A DNA stretch of 13,482 nt, from contig JAQGIJ010000186.1 in the NCBI GenBank assembly GCA_028291285.1, positions 1-13,482 on the forward strand, in the 5' to 3' direction. Origin of the DNA: Phenylobacterium sp. GTDB lineage: Bacteria > Pseudomonadota > Alphaproteobacteria > Caulobacterales > Caulobacteraceae. Of the stretch, positions 1 to 7,080 are shown piece after piece (within the stretch, counting starts at the first letter, position 1; every line of letters starts with the position of its first letter). The notes beneath the pieces are model-generated. The model saw only the letters and a list, made by a program, of their open reading frames with translations. It was not told the DNA's origin and did not search any database. Both the position numbers and the translations under genes were made by a program.

Positions 1-162
1 GTCCAGGCCCAGATCCGCGGCGCCCAGACCGCCGCCGCCCGCACCGCGGCGGACCGCGCGGTCAGCGCCGTCTATGCCGCCGCCCCCTTCCGCACCCTGC
101 CGCGGGAGTTCTATGGCCAGTCCATCGGCGTGAACTTCGACGCCCAGAAGGCCTGCTCATGA
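1..162 (+). CDS. tolA: TolA, C-terminal end (5' truncated by window edge)
   Basis: The first 53 codons of the window form an open frame ending at TGA 160-162. The translation begins with an Ala/Gln/Arg-rich stretch ([19 protein letters not shown]), typical of the end of TolA's long helical domain. It closes with [14 protein letters not shown] and [10 protein letters not shown], which resembles the short C-terminal domain of alphaproteobacterial TolA. TolA is the inner-membrane protein that spans the periplasm and links the TolQR motor to Pal and TolB. Identity rests partly on position: the stop overlaps the tolB start as ATGA, implying translational coupling. The N-terminal membrane anchor and most of the helical domain lie outside the window, so integrity cannot be judged. 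Confidence 0.75.
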   Translation, partial: VQAQIRGAQTAAARTAADRAVSAVYAAAPFRTLPREFYGQSIGVNFDAQKACS

Positions 163-1475
163 GGATCAGCTTGTCGAGACACCTCCAGACCCTCGTCGCC
201 GCCCTGGCGCTCACCCTGTTCGCCTTCGGCCTGGCGGCGCCCCAGGCGCGCGCGGCCATCGAGGTCAACGTCAACCGCGGCGACGTCCAGCCCCTGCCGA
301 TCGCCATCCCGGCCTTCGGCGGCGGCCAGGCGGGCGCCGACATCGCCTCGGTGATCGCCGCCAACCTGCAGCGCTCGGGCCTGTTCCGGCCGCTGGATCC
401 GGAGAGCTTCGTGGAGAAGGTCCTGTACGCCGCCGTGCAGCCGAACTTCGCCGCCTGGAAGCAGATCAACGCCCAGGCGCTGGTGAATGGCCAGGTGACG
501 GTGCAGGACGGCCATCTGGTGGTCGATTTCCGCCTCTGGGACGTGTTCTCCGAGCAGCAGCTCCTGGGCCTGCAGTTCACCTCCAGCCCCGAGAACTGGC
601 GGCGCGTGGCGCACAAGATCTCCGACCAGATCTATGAGCGGCTGACCGGCGAGAAGGGCTATTTCGACACCCGCGTGGTGTTCGTCGCCGAGACCGGCGG
701 GCGGGCGAACCGCACCAAGCGGCTGGCCATCATGGACCAGGACGGCGCCAACCCGAGCTATCTCACCGACGGCTCCTACATCGTCATGACGCCGAGGTTC
801 TCCTCCAACAGCCAGGAGATCACCTACATGGCGCTGCGGCCGGAGGCCTCGGCCATCTACCTGTTCAACCTGGAGACCGGGCGCCGCGAAAGCCTGGGCG
901 AGTTTCACGGCATGGTCTTCGCGCCGCGCTTCTCGCCGGACGGAGGACGCGTCGCCTTCTCGGTGGAGCGCGGCGGCAACAGCGACATCTTCGTCATGGA
1001 CCTGCGCAACCACCAGGCCTCGCGGATCACCGCCGACCCGGCGATCGACACCTCGCCCTCCTTCTCGCCGGACGGGACGCAGATCGTCTTCAACTCCGAT
1101 CGCTCGGGCTCGCCGCAGCTCTATCTGATGGGCGCCGACGGCTCCAATCCGCGGCGGATCTCCTTCGGCCAGGGCAAATACACCACCCCGGTGTGGAGCC
1201 CGACGGGCGAGTTCATCGCCTTCACCAAGCAGACCGGGAACGAGTTCCACATCGGGGTGATGCGCGCCGACGGCTCCGACGAGCGGATCCTCACCTCCAG
1301 CTACCTCGACGAAGGCCCCACCTGGGCGCCCAACGGCCGGGTGCTGATGTTCTCGCGCGAGACTTCCGGCGGCGTTTCCAAGCTCTGGAGTGTCGACGTG
1401 ACCGGCAGGATCCTGCAGCCGGTGCCCTATCCAGGTGAAGCTTCCGACCCTGCCTGGTCGCCCTTGCTCAACTAG
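159..1475 (+). CDS. tolB: TolB, periplasmic beta-propeller of the Tol-Pal system
   Basis: A complete 438-residue protein, the usual TolB length. Residues 1-32 are a Sec signal peptide: basic start, hydrophobic core [15 protein letters not shown], and cleavage after ARA. Residues 33 to about 170 are the alpha/beta N-terminal domain ([20 protein letters not shown], then [16 protein letters not shown]). From about 200 onward come propeller blades with PD40-type motifs: [10 protein letters not shown] near 211, [10 protein letters not shown] near 258, [10 protein letters not shown] near 302, [10 protein letters not shown] near 345, [10 protein letters not shown] near 388, and a closing DPAWSPLLN. 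TolB binds Pal and the TolA C-terminal domain during outer-membrane constriction at division. The start is fixed by the ATGA overlap with tolA. pal follows after 70 bp that contain a GC-rich hairpin. Confidence 0.97.
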   Translation: MRISLSRHLQTLVAALALTLFAFGLAAPQARAAIEVNVNRGDVQPLPIAIPAFGGGQAGADIASVIAANLQRSGLFRPLDPESFVEKVLYAAVQPNFAAWKQINAQALVNGQVTVQDGHLVVDFRLWDVFSEQQLLGLQFTSSPENWRRVAHKISDQIYERLTGEKGYFDTRVVFVAETGGRANRTKRLAIMDQDGANPSYLTDGSYIVMTPRFSSNSQEITYMALRPEASAIYLFNLETGRRESLGEFHGMVFAPRFSPDGGRVAFSVERGGNSDIFVMDLRNHQASRITADPAIDTSPSFSPDGTQIVFNSDRSGSPQLYLMGADGSNPRRISFGQGKYTTPVWSPTGEFIAFTKQTGNEFHIGVMRADGSDERILTSSYLDEGPTWAPNGRVLMFSRETSGGVSKLWSVDVTGRILQPVPYPGEASDPAWSPLLN

Positions 1476-1506
1476 TTGCGTATGCGGCCAAGCCGATGAA
1501 CTCTGT

Positions 1507-1523
1507 GCGCGCGCGTCGCGCGC
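1507..1523 (+). other. GC-only hairpin in the tolB-pal spacer
   Basis: Seven perfect G:C pairs: GCGCGCG at 1507-1513 against CGCGCGC at 1517-1523, with a three-base CGT loop. It ends ten bases before the pal Shine-Dalgarno sequence and has no T run, so it is not an ordinary intrinsic terminator. It could protect the 5' end of a processed pal mRNA or modulate readthrough. Either role is an inference. Confidence 0.45.
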
Positions 1524-1545
1524 CGAACCCTGAAGGAGACAATGC

Positions 1546-2097
1546 GTGAAGATCGCCCCGTTCGATGGCCGGACCGCCCTGCGCCTGGCGATGGTCGCCA
1601 CCGCCGCCGCCTCGCTGGCCGCCTGCGCCTCGCGACCGAAGCCGAGCCTCCCGACCGCCCCGCCGCCGCCGCCGGCGGCCAGTAACCCGACCCCGCCGCC
1701 GCCGGCGGAAGTGGGCGAAAGCGTGCTGCCGGGTTCGGAGCGGGACTTCGTCATCAATGCCGGCGACCGCGTCTACTTCGACTTCGACCGCTACGACGTC
1801 CGCGCCGACGCCCAGCCGATCCTCGACGCCCAGTCGACCTGGCTGAAGCGCTACCCGGCGGTGCAGGTGCGCATCGAGGGCAACTGCGATGAACGCGGCA
1901 CGCGGGAGTACAATCTGGCGCTGGGCGCGCGCCGGGCCAGCGCGGTGCGCGACTATCTGGTGGCGCACGGCGTCACCTCCGACCGCATCACCACCGTCTC
2001 CTACGGCAAGGAGAAGCCGATCGATGCGGGCACCGGCGAAGAGGCCGATGCGCACAACCGCAACGGCCACACCGCGATCACCGGCGGCACGCGCTAG
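1546..2097 (+). CDS. pal: Pal, peptidoglycan-associated outer-membrane lipoprotein
   Basis: A complete 183-residue lipoprotein starting with GTG. The Shine-Dalgarno AAGGAG at 1533-1538 lies seven bases upstream of the GTG, which decides this start; the ATG at 1542 is out of frame. The lipoprotein signal peptide ends in the lipobox LAAC, with the lipidated cysteine at residue 27. A Pro-rich tether (about 35-60) follows, then an OmpA-like peptidoglycan-binding domain (about 70-175). The binding signature is NCDERGTREYNLALGARRA, with Asp115 and Arg130 at the positions that contact diaminopimelate in this family. Pal anchors the outer membrane to murein and is concentrated at the septum by TolQRAB. 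It sits between tolB and a hybrid LysM gene that begins 15 bases after its stop, consistent with one operon. Confidence 0.96.
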   Translation: MKIAPFDGRTALRLAMVATAAASLAACASRPKPSLPTAPPPPPAASNPTPPPPAEVGESVLPGSERDFVINAGDRVYFDFDRYDVRADAQPILDAQSTWLKRYPAVQVRIEGNCDERGTREYNLALGARRASAVRDYLVAHGVTSDRITTVSYGKEKPIDAGTGEEADAHNRNGHTAITGGTR

Positions 2098-2112
2098 AAG
2101 GCTGGGAGCGCC

Positions 2113-4140
2113 ATGAGTTTCCGTAACTGGCGTGCGCCGGCCGCGGCCGTGGCGCTCCTGCTCACCGCGGCGCCCGCGCTCGCCCAGACTCCGCTGCCGG
2201 CGACGCCGGCGGAGGATCCGCTGAGCGTGCGCGACGCCAAGCGGCTCGACCGGATGGAGAAGGTGGTGCGCGAGCTGCGCGGCATCCTCTTCCAGCTGAA
2301 GGACACCGGAAAGCCGGTGGTCGTGCAGCCGGCCGACACCGACGCGCGAATCCAGGACCTCGCCAACCGGATCGGCGACCTCGAGCAGTCGCTGACGCGG
2401 ATCAACGGCGGCCTGGAGACGACGGCGCACGCCCTGGACGAGACCCGGCGGGCCAACGCCGACCTGCAGGCCCAGGTGAAGGCGCTCACCGATCGCCTCG
2501 CCGCGTCCGAGCAGGCGGCCCAGGCCGCCGCCGCCCCGCCGCCCGCCGCCCGTGCGCCGGCGCCGCCCGCGCCGATTCCCACCTATCGCAGCGTCACCAC
2601 CCGCTCGGTCACCGGCAAGGTGGTCGAGGTCGAGGGCCGCGCCCAGAGCTACAAGGTCCGCAAGGGCGACACCCTCGATGAGGTCGCCGACAAGCTCGGC
2701 ACGACCGTCAGCCGGCTACGCGAGGACAACGGGCTGAAAAAGCGGGCCAAGATCCGACCCGGTGAGGTCCTGAAAGGCCCGCGCAGCGTCGGCCACGCCT
2801 ATGTGGCGGGGCAGGGGGACACCCTGTTCGCCGTCGCCCGCCGTTTCGGCGTGGCGGCCGACGCGTTGCGCGACGAGAACGACCTCGGCCGCGAGACGGG
2901 CCTTAGGCCCGGCCAGCGCATCCGCCTGCCCGAGGGCTACCGCGACCGCGGGCCGCTGACGACCAGCGCGCGCGTGCTGATCAACCCGCCGGGCCAGAGC
3001 GCCTCCCAAGCGCCCGCGCCGGCCTACGAGGCGCCGGCGCCGCAGCCCGGCGCGCAGGGCCCCACCTACCGCAGCGTCGTCACGCGCGCGGTCAGCGGCA
3101 AGGTGGTCGAGGTCGAGGGCCGCGCGGTGACCTACAGGGTCAAGCGGGGCGACAGTCTCGAGAAGATCGCCCGCAAGCTCGACACCAGTGTCGAGCAACT
3201 GCGCGAGGACAACGGCCTGAAGAAGCGCGAGGCGATCCAGCCTGGCGACGAGCTGCAGGGGCCGCGCACCACGGCGGCCGCCTATGTGGCCGGGCAGGGG
3301 GACACCCTCTTTGCCATCGCCAGGCGGTTCGGGGTCACGGCCGACGCGATTCGGGAGGAGAACGGGCTCGCCCGCAACGCCGGCCTGCGCCCCGGCCAGA
3401 AGGTCCGCCTGCCGGACGGCTACCGCGACCACGGCCCGCTGACGACGACGACCCGGGTGATGGTCGCCCCACCGCCCCCGCCCATGCCGCCGCCGGCGCG
3501 CCCGCAGGCCGCGGTCCCAGCCCCGCCGCCTGAGGCGTCCGCGATGCGCACGCCTGCGCCGCCGCCCACACAACCTTATGCCGCGCCCCCGCCGGTGCGC
3601 AGCTACACGCCGCTGCCGCCGCCGGCGCCGCGGCCGTACACGCCGCCGCTGCGCGCTTACACGCCGCCCCCCGTGGGCTCTGCGCCCCCGGCTGCGCCGA
3701 TCGCCGCGCCGACGCCGGGCGACGCGCAGATCTCCGAGCTCGGCCGCGGCCGCTTCATCTGGCCGCTGCAGGGGTCGATCGTCTCCGACTTCGGGCCCAA
3801 GGCGCCCGGACAGCGCAACGACGGGATCAACATCGCCACTCAGGTCGGGACCAGCGTGAAGTCCGCCGCGGCCGGCGACGTGGTCTACGCCGGCGATCAG
3901 GTGCCCGGCTTCGGCAACCTGGTGCTGATCAAGCACGCCGACGGCTGGGTGACCGCCTACGGCCACCTCTCCCGGGTGCTGGTGAAGATGCAGCAGAAGG
4001 TCGCCCAGGGGCAGGAGATCGGCTTGGCCGGCGCCACCGGCGGCGTCTCCGAGCCGCAGCTGCACTTCGAAGTCCGCTATGCGCCGAGCCCGCTGGAACG
4101 CGCCAAGCCGATCGACCCGAAGCTGGTGCTGCCGCGCTGA
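2113..4140 (+). CDS. dipM: YbgF-head/DipM-body hybrid: coiled coil, four LysM domains, degenerate M23 (LytM)
   Basis: 675 residues; SD GGGAG at 2104-2108. Residues 1-24 are a signal peptide (cleavage ALA|Q). Residues 30-146 are a coiled coil resembling the trimerisation head of YbgF/CpoB (RLDRMEKVVRELRGILFQ). An Ala/Pro linker (about 138-156) leads to LysM1 (180-223), LysM2 (230-273), LysM3 (341-384) and LysM4 (391-434). The LysM1-2 and LysM3-4 units are duplicates 483 bp apart. A Pro-rich linker with YTPP motifs (about 448-535) precedes an M23 domain (about 545-675). Metal-site residues are degenerate: NDGIN has Asn569 and Asn573 for His and Asp, and QLH has Gln649 for His; His618 and His651 remain. 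This predicts a non-catalytic amidase activator, as for EnvC- and DipM-type LytM factors. The body matches my recollection of Caulobacter DipM. CpoB's TPR domain is absent. The symbol describes the body only. Confidence 0.8.
   Translation: MSFRNWRAPAAAVALLLTAAPALAQTPLPATPAEDPLSVRDAKRLDRMEKVVRELRGILFQLKDTGKPVVVQPADTDARIQDLANRIGDLEQSLTRINGGLETTAHALDETRRANADLQAQVKALTDRLAASEQAAQAAAAPPPAARAPAPPAPIPTYRSVTTRSVTGKVVEVEGRAQSYKVRKGDTLDEVADKLGTTVSRLREDNGLKKRAKIRPGEVLKGPRSVGHAYVAGQGDTLFAVARRFGVAADALRDENDLGRETGLRPGQRIRLPEGYRDRGPLTTSARVLINPPGQSASQAPAPAYEAPAPQPGAQGPTYRSVVTRAVSGKVVEVEGRAVTYRVKRGDSLEKIARKLDTSVEQLREDNGLKKREAIQPGDELQGPRTTAAAYVAGQGDTLFAIARRFGVTADAIREENGLARNAGLRPGQKVRLPDGYRDHGPLTTTTRVMVAPPPPPMPPPARPQAAVPAPPPEASAMRTPAPPPTQPYAAPPPVRSYTPLPPPAPRPYTPPLRAYTPPPVGSAPPAAPIAAPTPGDAQISELGRGRFIWPLQGSIVSDFGPKAPGQRNDGINIATQVGTSVKSAAAGDVVYAGDQVPGFGNLVLIKHADGWVTAYGHLSRVLVKMQQKVAQGQEIGLAGATGGVSEPQLHFEVRYAPSPLERAKPIDPKLVLPR
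2581..3474 (+). repeat. Tandem internal duplication encoding two LysM pairs
   Basis: Unit 1 begins at 2581 (ACC TAT CGC AGC) and unit 2 at 3064 (ACC TAC CGC AGC). Each runs about 410 bp, with a short Ala/Pro-coding spacer between them. The units share GKVVEVEGRA, LREDNGLKKR, AYVAGQGDTLF, LRPGQ, LPxGYRDxGPLTT. Several stretches are nearly identical at the nucleotide level, such as the YVAGQGDTLF codons at 2800 and 3283. The repeat is part of the gene and is not a mobile element. Confidence 0.9.
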
Positions 4141-4143
4141 GGC

Positions 4144-4983
4144 CTACAGCGGCAGGGGCTTGCCGAGCTCGCCGGCCAGGTCGCGGATGAACTGCCAGGC
4201 GATGCGGCCCGAGCGGCCGCCACGCAGCTGCGCCCACTGCAGGGCCCGCCGCTCAAGATCCGGCGCGGCCAGGCCGAACCGCGCGGCATAGCCCCGCACG
4301 GCCTGCAGGTAGGTGGGCTGGTCCATCGGCGGAAAGCCGACCCAGAGGCCGAATCGGTCGGAGACGCTGACCTCCTCCTCGGCGTCCTCGGCCGTGGCGA
4401 CCAGGCCGCGCTCCTCGCCGTGGGTGCGCGGCATCAGGTGGCGGCGGTTGGAGGTGGCGACGAAGAGCACGTTCGCCGGCGGGCCCGAGACCCCGCCTTC
4501 CAGCGCCGACTTCAGCGCCTTGGCCGCGGCCGCGCCCTCCTCGAAGGAGAGGTCGTCGCAGAGCACGAGGAAGCGCTCGGTCCGCCCGCGCAGCAGGTCG
4601 AACAGGGCCGGCAGGGCGGTCACTTCGTCGCGGTCGACCTCCACCAGCTTCAGCTGCGGCGTCGTGGCCGCGGCGGCCATGAAGGCGGCCTTGGCCAGTG
4701 AGCTCTTGCCCGTGCCGCGTACGCCCCAGAGCAGGGCGTGGTTGTACGGCAGGCCTGTGGCGAACCGCTGCAGGTTCTCCAGGAACCGCTCCTTCTGCCG
4801 CTCGACGCCCACCAGGCTGTCCAGCGTCAGCGGGTAGTCCGGGGCGGGGTGGAAGGCGGCGGCCTGGGGATCGTGGCGGAAGAGGCGGGCGGCGGAGAAA
4901 TCCGCCGCCGGCGGCGCGGGCGGGGCGAGCCGCTCCAGCGCCTCGGCGATGCGGACGAGCAGGGGCTCGAGGTCGGCGTCCAT
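4144..4983 (-). CDS. DUF815-family AAA+ ATPase
   Basis: A 279-residue protein read from ATG 4983-4981, giving an N-terminus MDADLEPLLVRIAEALERL. The frame opens 54 bases further upstream, but that extension (MRCVSLLQWNPGKAK...) runs into the divergent yajC control region and looks non-coding. Visible motifs are Walker A GVRGTGKSS (about 87-95), a Walker B-like LVLCDDLSF (about 139-147), then SNRRHLMPR and SDRFGLWVGF, all characteristic of the DUF815 (predicted AAA+ superfamily ATPase) group. The conserved region LTLDSLVGVERQKERFLENL precedes Walker A. The cellular role of the family is not established. No signal peptide or membrane segment is seen, so it should be cytoplasmic. It is convergent with the hybrid dipM gene (three bases between stops) and divergent from yajC (116 bases), an arrangement common in alphaproteobacteria by my recollection. 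Confidence 0.9.
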   Translation of the reverse strand: MDADLEPLLVRIAEALERLAPPAPPAADFSAARLFRHDPQAAAFHPAPDYPLTLDSLVGVERQKERFLENLQRFATGLPYNHALLWGVRGTGKSSLAKAAFMAAAATTPQLKLVEVDRDEVTALPALFDLLRGRTERFLVLCDDLSFEEGAAAAKALKSALEGGVSGPPANVLFVATSNRRHLMPRTHGEERGLVATAEDAEEEVSVSDRFGLWVGFPPMDQPTYLQAVRGYAARFGLAAPDLERRALQWAQLRGGRSGRIAWQFIRDLAGELGKPLPL

Positions 4984-5013
4984 GGCCGGACGCTTAGCCT
5001 TCCCCGGGTTCCA

Positions 5014-5041
5014 TTGCAAAAGCGAGACGCAGCGCATAGCT
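5014..5041 (+). promoter_or_regulatory. Possible yajC-secDF promoter
   Basis: TTGCAA at 5014-5019 and ATAGCT at 5036-5041 are 16 bases apart in the 116-bp divergent spacer, placing a start site near 5047 and a leader of about 50 bases before yajC. The same spot on the reverse strand reads GCTATGCG, which resembles the alphaproteobacterial -10 (GCTA-type) and could serve the DUF815 gene. Both matches are weak; the spacer must hold promoters for two divergent genes. Confidence 0.3.
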
Positions 5042-5057
5042 TCCGCCGACTTTTGAG

Positions 5058-5080
5058 CGGGGGCCGAAAATCCGCCCCCG
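5058..5080 (+). other. Hairpin in the yajC leader
   Basis: CGGGGGC (5058-5064) pairs with GCCCCCG (5074-5080), a seven-pair stem with a nine-base loop containing AAAA. It ends ten bases before the yajC Shine-Dalgarno sequence (GGAGAGG, 5091-5097). There is no U-tract, so it is not an obvious terminator. It could be a leader structure affecting yajC-secDF expression or simply a feature of the divergent promoter region. Confidence 0.4.
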
Positions 5081-5099
5081 ACGCGCTTTCGGAGAGGCC

Positions 5100-5447
5100 A
5101 TGTTCGCCACCCCCGCCTACGCCCAAGCCGCCGGCGCCGCCGGCGGCGCCCCGCAGGACATGCTGATCCAGTTCCTACCGCTGATCGGCCTGGTCGTGCT
5201 GTTCTACTTCCTGATGATCCGCCCGCAGCAGCGGAAGATGAAGCAGCACCAGACCATGCTGTCCGGCATCAAGCGCGGCGACAACGTCATCCTGTCCTCC
5301 GGCGTGCTGGGCAAGGTCGTGCGCGTGGAAGACAAGGAGGTCGGCGTCGAGATCGCCACCGGCGTGACGGTCAAGGTCCGCAAGTCGATGATCTCGGAAG
5401 TCGTCGCCCGCGGCGAGCCCGCCGCCGCCAACGACTCCAAGAACTAG
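5100..5447 (+). CDS. yajC: YajC, Sec translocon accessory subunit
   Basis: A 115-residue protein, the usual YajC size, preceded by GGAGAGG at 5091-5097. It has an Ala-rich N-terminus, one membrane helix (about residues 24-39, LIGLVVLFYFLMI) and the family signature RPQQRKMKQHQTML immediately after it. A small basic cytoplasmic domain follows (GDNVILSSGVLGKVVRVED, ISEVVARGEP). YajC associates with SecD and SecF in the holotranslocon and supports protein export and membrane insertion. It is the first gene of the forward yajC-secD-secF cluster, with secD 15 bases downstream. The C-terminal tail (AAANDSKN) is short, as is typical. Confidence 0.97.
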   Translation: MFATPAYAQAAGAAGGAPQDMLIQFLPLIGLVVLFYFLMIRPQQRKMKQHQTMLSGIKRGDNVILSSGVLGKVVRVEDKEVGVEIATGVTVKVRKSMISEVVARGEPAAANDSKN

Positions 5448-5462
5448 GCGACATCCCGCGCC

Positions 5463-7067
5463 ATGATGAACCTTTCGCGCTGGAAGGTGGTCCTCGTCGC
5501 CATTGCGGCGATCTTCGGCGCCCTCTTCACCCTGCCGAACCTGCTGCCGCCGTCCGCCCGTGACAGCCTGCCCGGCTTCGTGCCGAAGAAGGCGCTGAAC
5601 CTCGGCCTCGACCTGCAGGGCGGCTCCTATCTGCTCTATTCGGTCGACACCCAGGCGCTGCGCAACGAACGGCTGACCAACCTCACCGAGGATGTCCGCA
5701 AGACCCTCACCGACGACCAGATCCCGTTCACGGACCTGGGCCAGGTGAACGGCGAGCTGTCGGTGCGCATCACCGACCCGGGCCAGGTGGCCAAGGCCCA
5801 GAACGCCCTGCGCAGCGTCGTGGGCGCGCCGCTCGCCGGCGCCGCGGGCGGGCGCGACGTGACGGTGAACGCTGCAGCCGACCAGCGGCTGCGCATCGCC
5901 TTCGTGCCCGAGGCCTTCGACGCCGACGCTAGTCGCGCGGTCGACCAGTCGATCGAGATCATCCGCCGGCGGATCGACCAGCTGGGCACGCGCGAGCCGA
6001 ACATCGTGCGCCAGGGCAAGGACCGCATCGTCATCGAGGCGGCCGGCGAGAGCGATCCGGAGCGGCTGAAGGCCGTCATCGGCCAGACCGCCAAGCTCAC
6101 CTTCCAGATGGTCGACGAGAGCACGCCCGTATCGGAGGCGGCCGCCGGACGCGTGCCGCCGGGCGAGGAGCTGCTGGCTTCCACCGACGGCTATGCGCCG
6201 GCCTATCTGGTCAAGAAGCGCGCCGAGGTCACCGGCGAGATGCTGGTCGACGCCCAGGCCCGGTTCGACCAGCAGACCGGACGTCCGGTGGTGCAATTCC
6301 GCTTCAACGGCCAGGGCGCGCGGCGCTTCGGCGACATTTCCAGCCAGAACATCGGCCACCGCTTCGCCATCGTCCTCGACAAGAAGATCATCTCAGCCCC
6401 GGTGATTCAGAGCGCGATCACCGGCGGCACCGGCCAGATCACCGGCAACTTCACCGAGCAGACCGCCAACGACCTGTCGATCCTGCTGCGCGCCGGCGCG
6501 CTGCCGGCGCCTCTGAAGGTGGAGGAGCAGCGCACTGTGGGCGCCGAACTGGGGGCCGACGCCGTGCGCGCCGGAACCATCTCCGCCGTCGTGGGCCTCG
6601 CCGCGGTCGTGGTCTTCATGATCCTGATCTACGGCTGGCTGTTCGGCGGCATCTCGCTGGTGGCCCTGGTGGTCAACGCGCTGATGATCATCGGCCTGAT
6701 GAGCCTGACCCAGGCGACGCTCACCCTGCCGGGCATCGCCGGCCTGATCCTGACTCTCGCCGTGGCCGTCGACGCCAACGTCCTGATCTACGAGCGAATG
6801 CGCGACGAGCTTCGCGCCGGGCGCAGCGTGATCTCCGCCATGGACGCCGGCTTCTCGCGCGCCATGGGGACCATCATCGACGCCAACATCACCCACCTGC
6901 TGTCGGCGGCGATCCTGTTCAGCTTCGGGGCCGGTCCGGTGAAGGGCTTCGCCTGGACGCTGTCGATCGGGGTGCTGACGACGGTGTTCTCGGCCGTGCT
7001 GGTCACCCAGCTCCTGCTTGCCTGGTGGTTCCGCACCACCCGGCCCAAGACCCTGCCGATCGCGTGA
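5463..7067 (+). CDS. secD: SecD, protein translocase subunit
   Basis: A complete 534-residue protein. Membrane helix 1 spans about residues 8-27 and is followed by the motif LGLDLQGG (47-54). A large periplasmic P1 domain follows (including IIRRRIDQLGTREPNIVRQG). The conserved stretch FTEQTANDLSILLRAGALPA then leads to a five-helix C-terminal membrane domain from about residue 369. Asp437 in VDANVLIYERMRDELRAG is the conserved charged residue of the transmembrane proton pathway in the SecD family. SecD works with SecF to complete periplasmic release of exported proteins using the proton-motive force. No strong Shine-Dalgarno is visible before the ATGATG start; the 15-base gap to yajC suggests coupled translation. 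Starting at the second ATG would remove a single residue. Confidence 0.98.
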   Translation: MMNLSRWKVVLVAIAAIFGALFTLPNLLPPSARDSLPGFVPKKALNLGLDLQGGSYLLYSVDTQALRNERLTNLTEDVRKTLTDDQIPFTDLGQVNGELSVRITDPGQVAKAQNALRSVVGAPLAGAAGGRDVTVNAAADQRLRIAFVPEAFDADASRAVDQSIEIIRRRIDQLGTREPNIVRQGKDRIVIEAAGESDPERLKAVIGQTAKLTFQMVDESTPVSEAAAGRVPPGEELLASTDGYAPAYLVKKRAEVTGEMLVDAQARFDQQTGRPVVQFRFNGQGARRFGDISSQNIGHRFAIVLDKKIISAPVIQSAITGGTGQITGNFTEQTANDLSILLRAGALPAPLKVEEQRTVGAELGADAVRAGTISAVVGLAAVVVFMILIYGWLFGGISLVALVVNALMIIGLMSLTQATLTLPGIAGLILTLAVAVDANVLIYERMRDELRAGRSVISAMDAGFSRAMGTIIDANITHLLSAAILFSFGAGPVKGFAWTLSIGVLTTVFSAVLVTQLLLAWWFRTTRPKTLPIA

Positions 7068-7080
7068 GAAGGCCGAGCGC

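Noticed and set aside
1542..1544. ATG four bases before the chosen pal GTG start
   Set aside because: It is out of frame with the lipoprotein signal and OmpA-like domain.
111..1757. Long reverse-strand open frame (548 codons) across tolB and the start of pal
   Set aside because: It is antisense to two clear genes, composed of Gly/Arg/Ala/Val/His-rich sequence without family motifs, and crosses the tolB-pal boundary. This is expected from high GC third positions.
4984..5037. Eighteen-residue N-terminal extension of the DUF815 ATPase
   Set aside because: It falls in the divergent promoter spacer and does not resemble the family's N-terminus; ATG at 4983 gives a sensible start.
7018..7080. TTG start adding 21 residues to SecF
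   Set aside because: The extension lies inside secD, has no ribosome site and is not SecF-like; ATG 7081 has AGAAGG at proper spacing.
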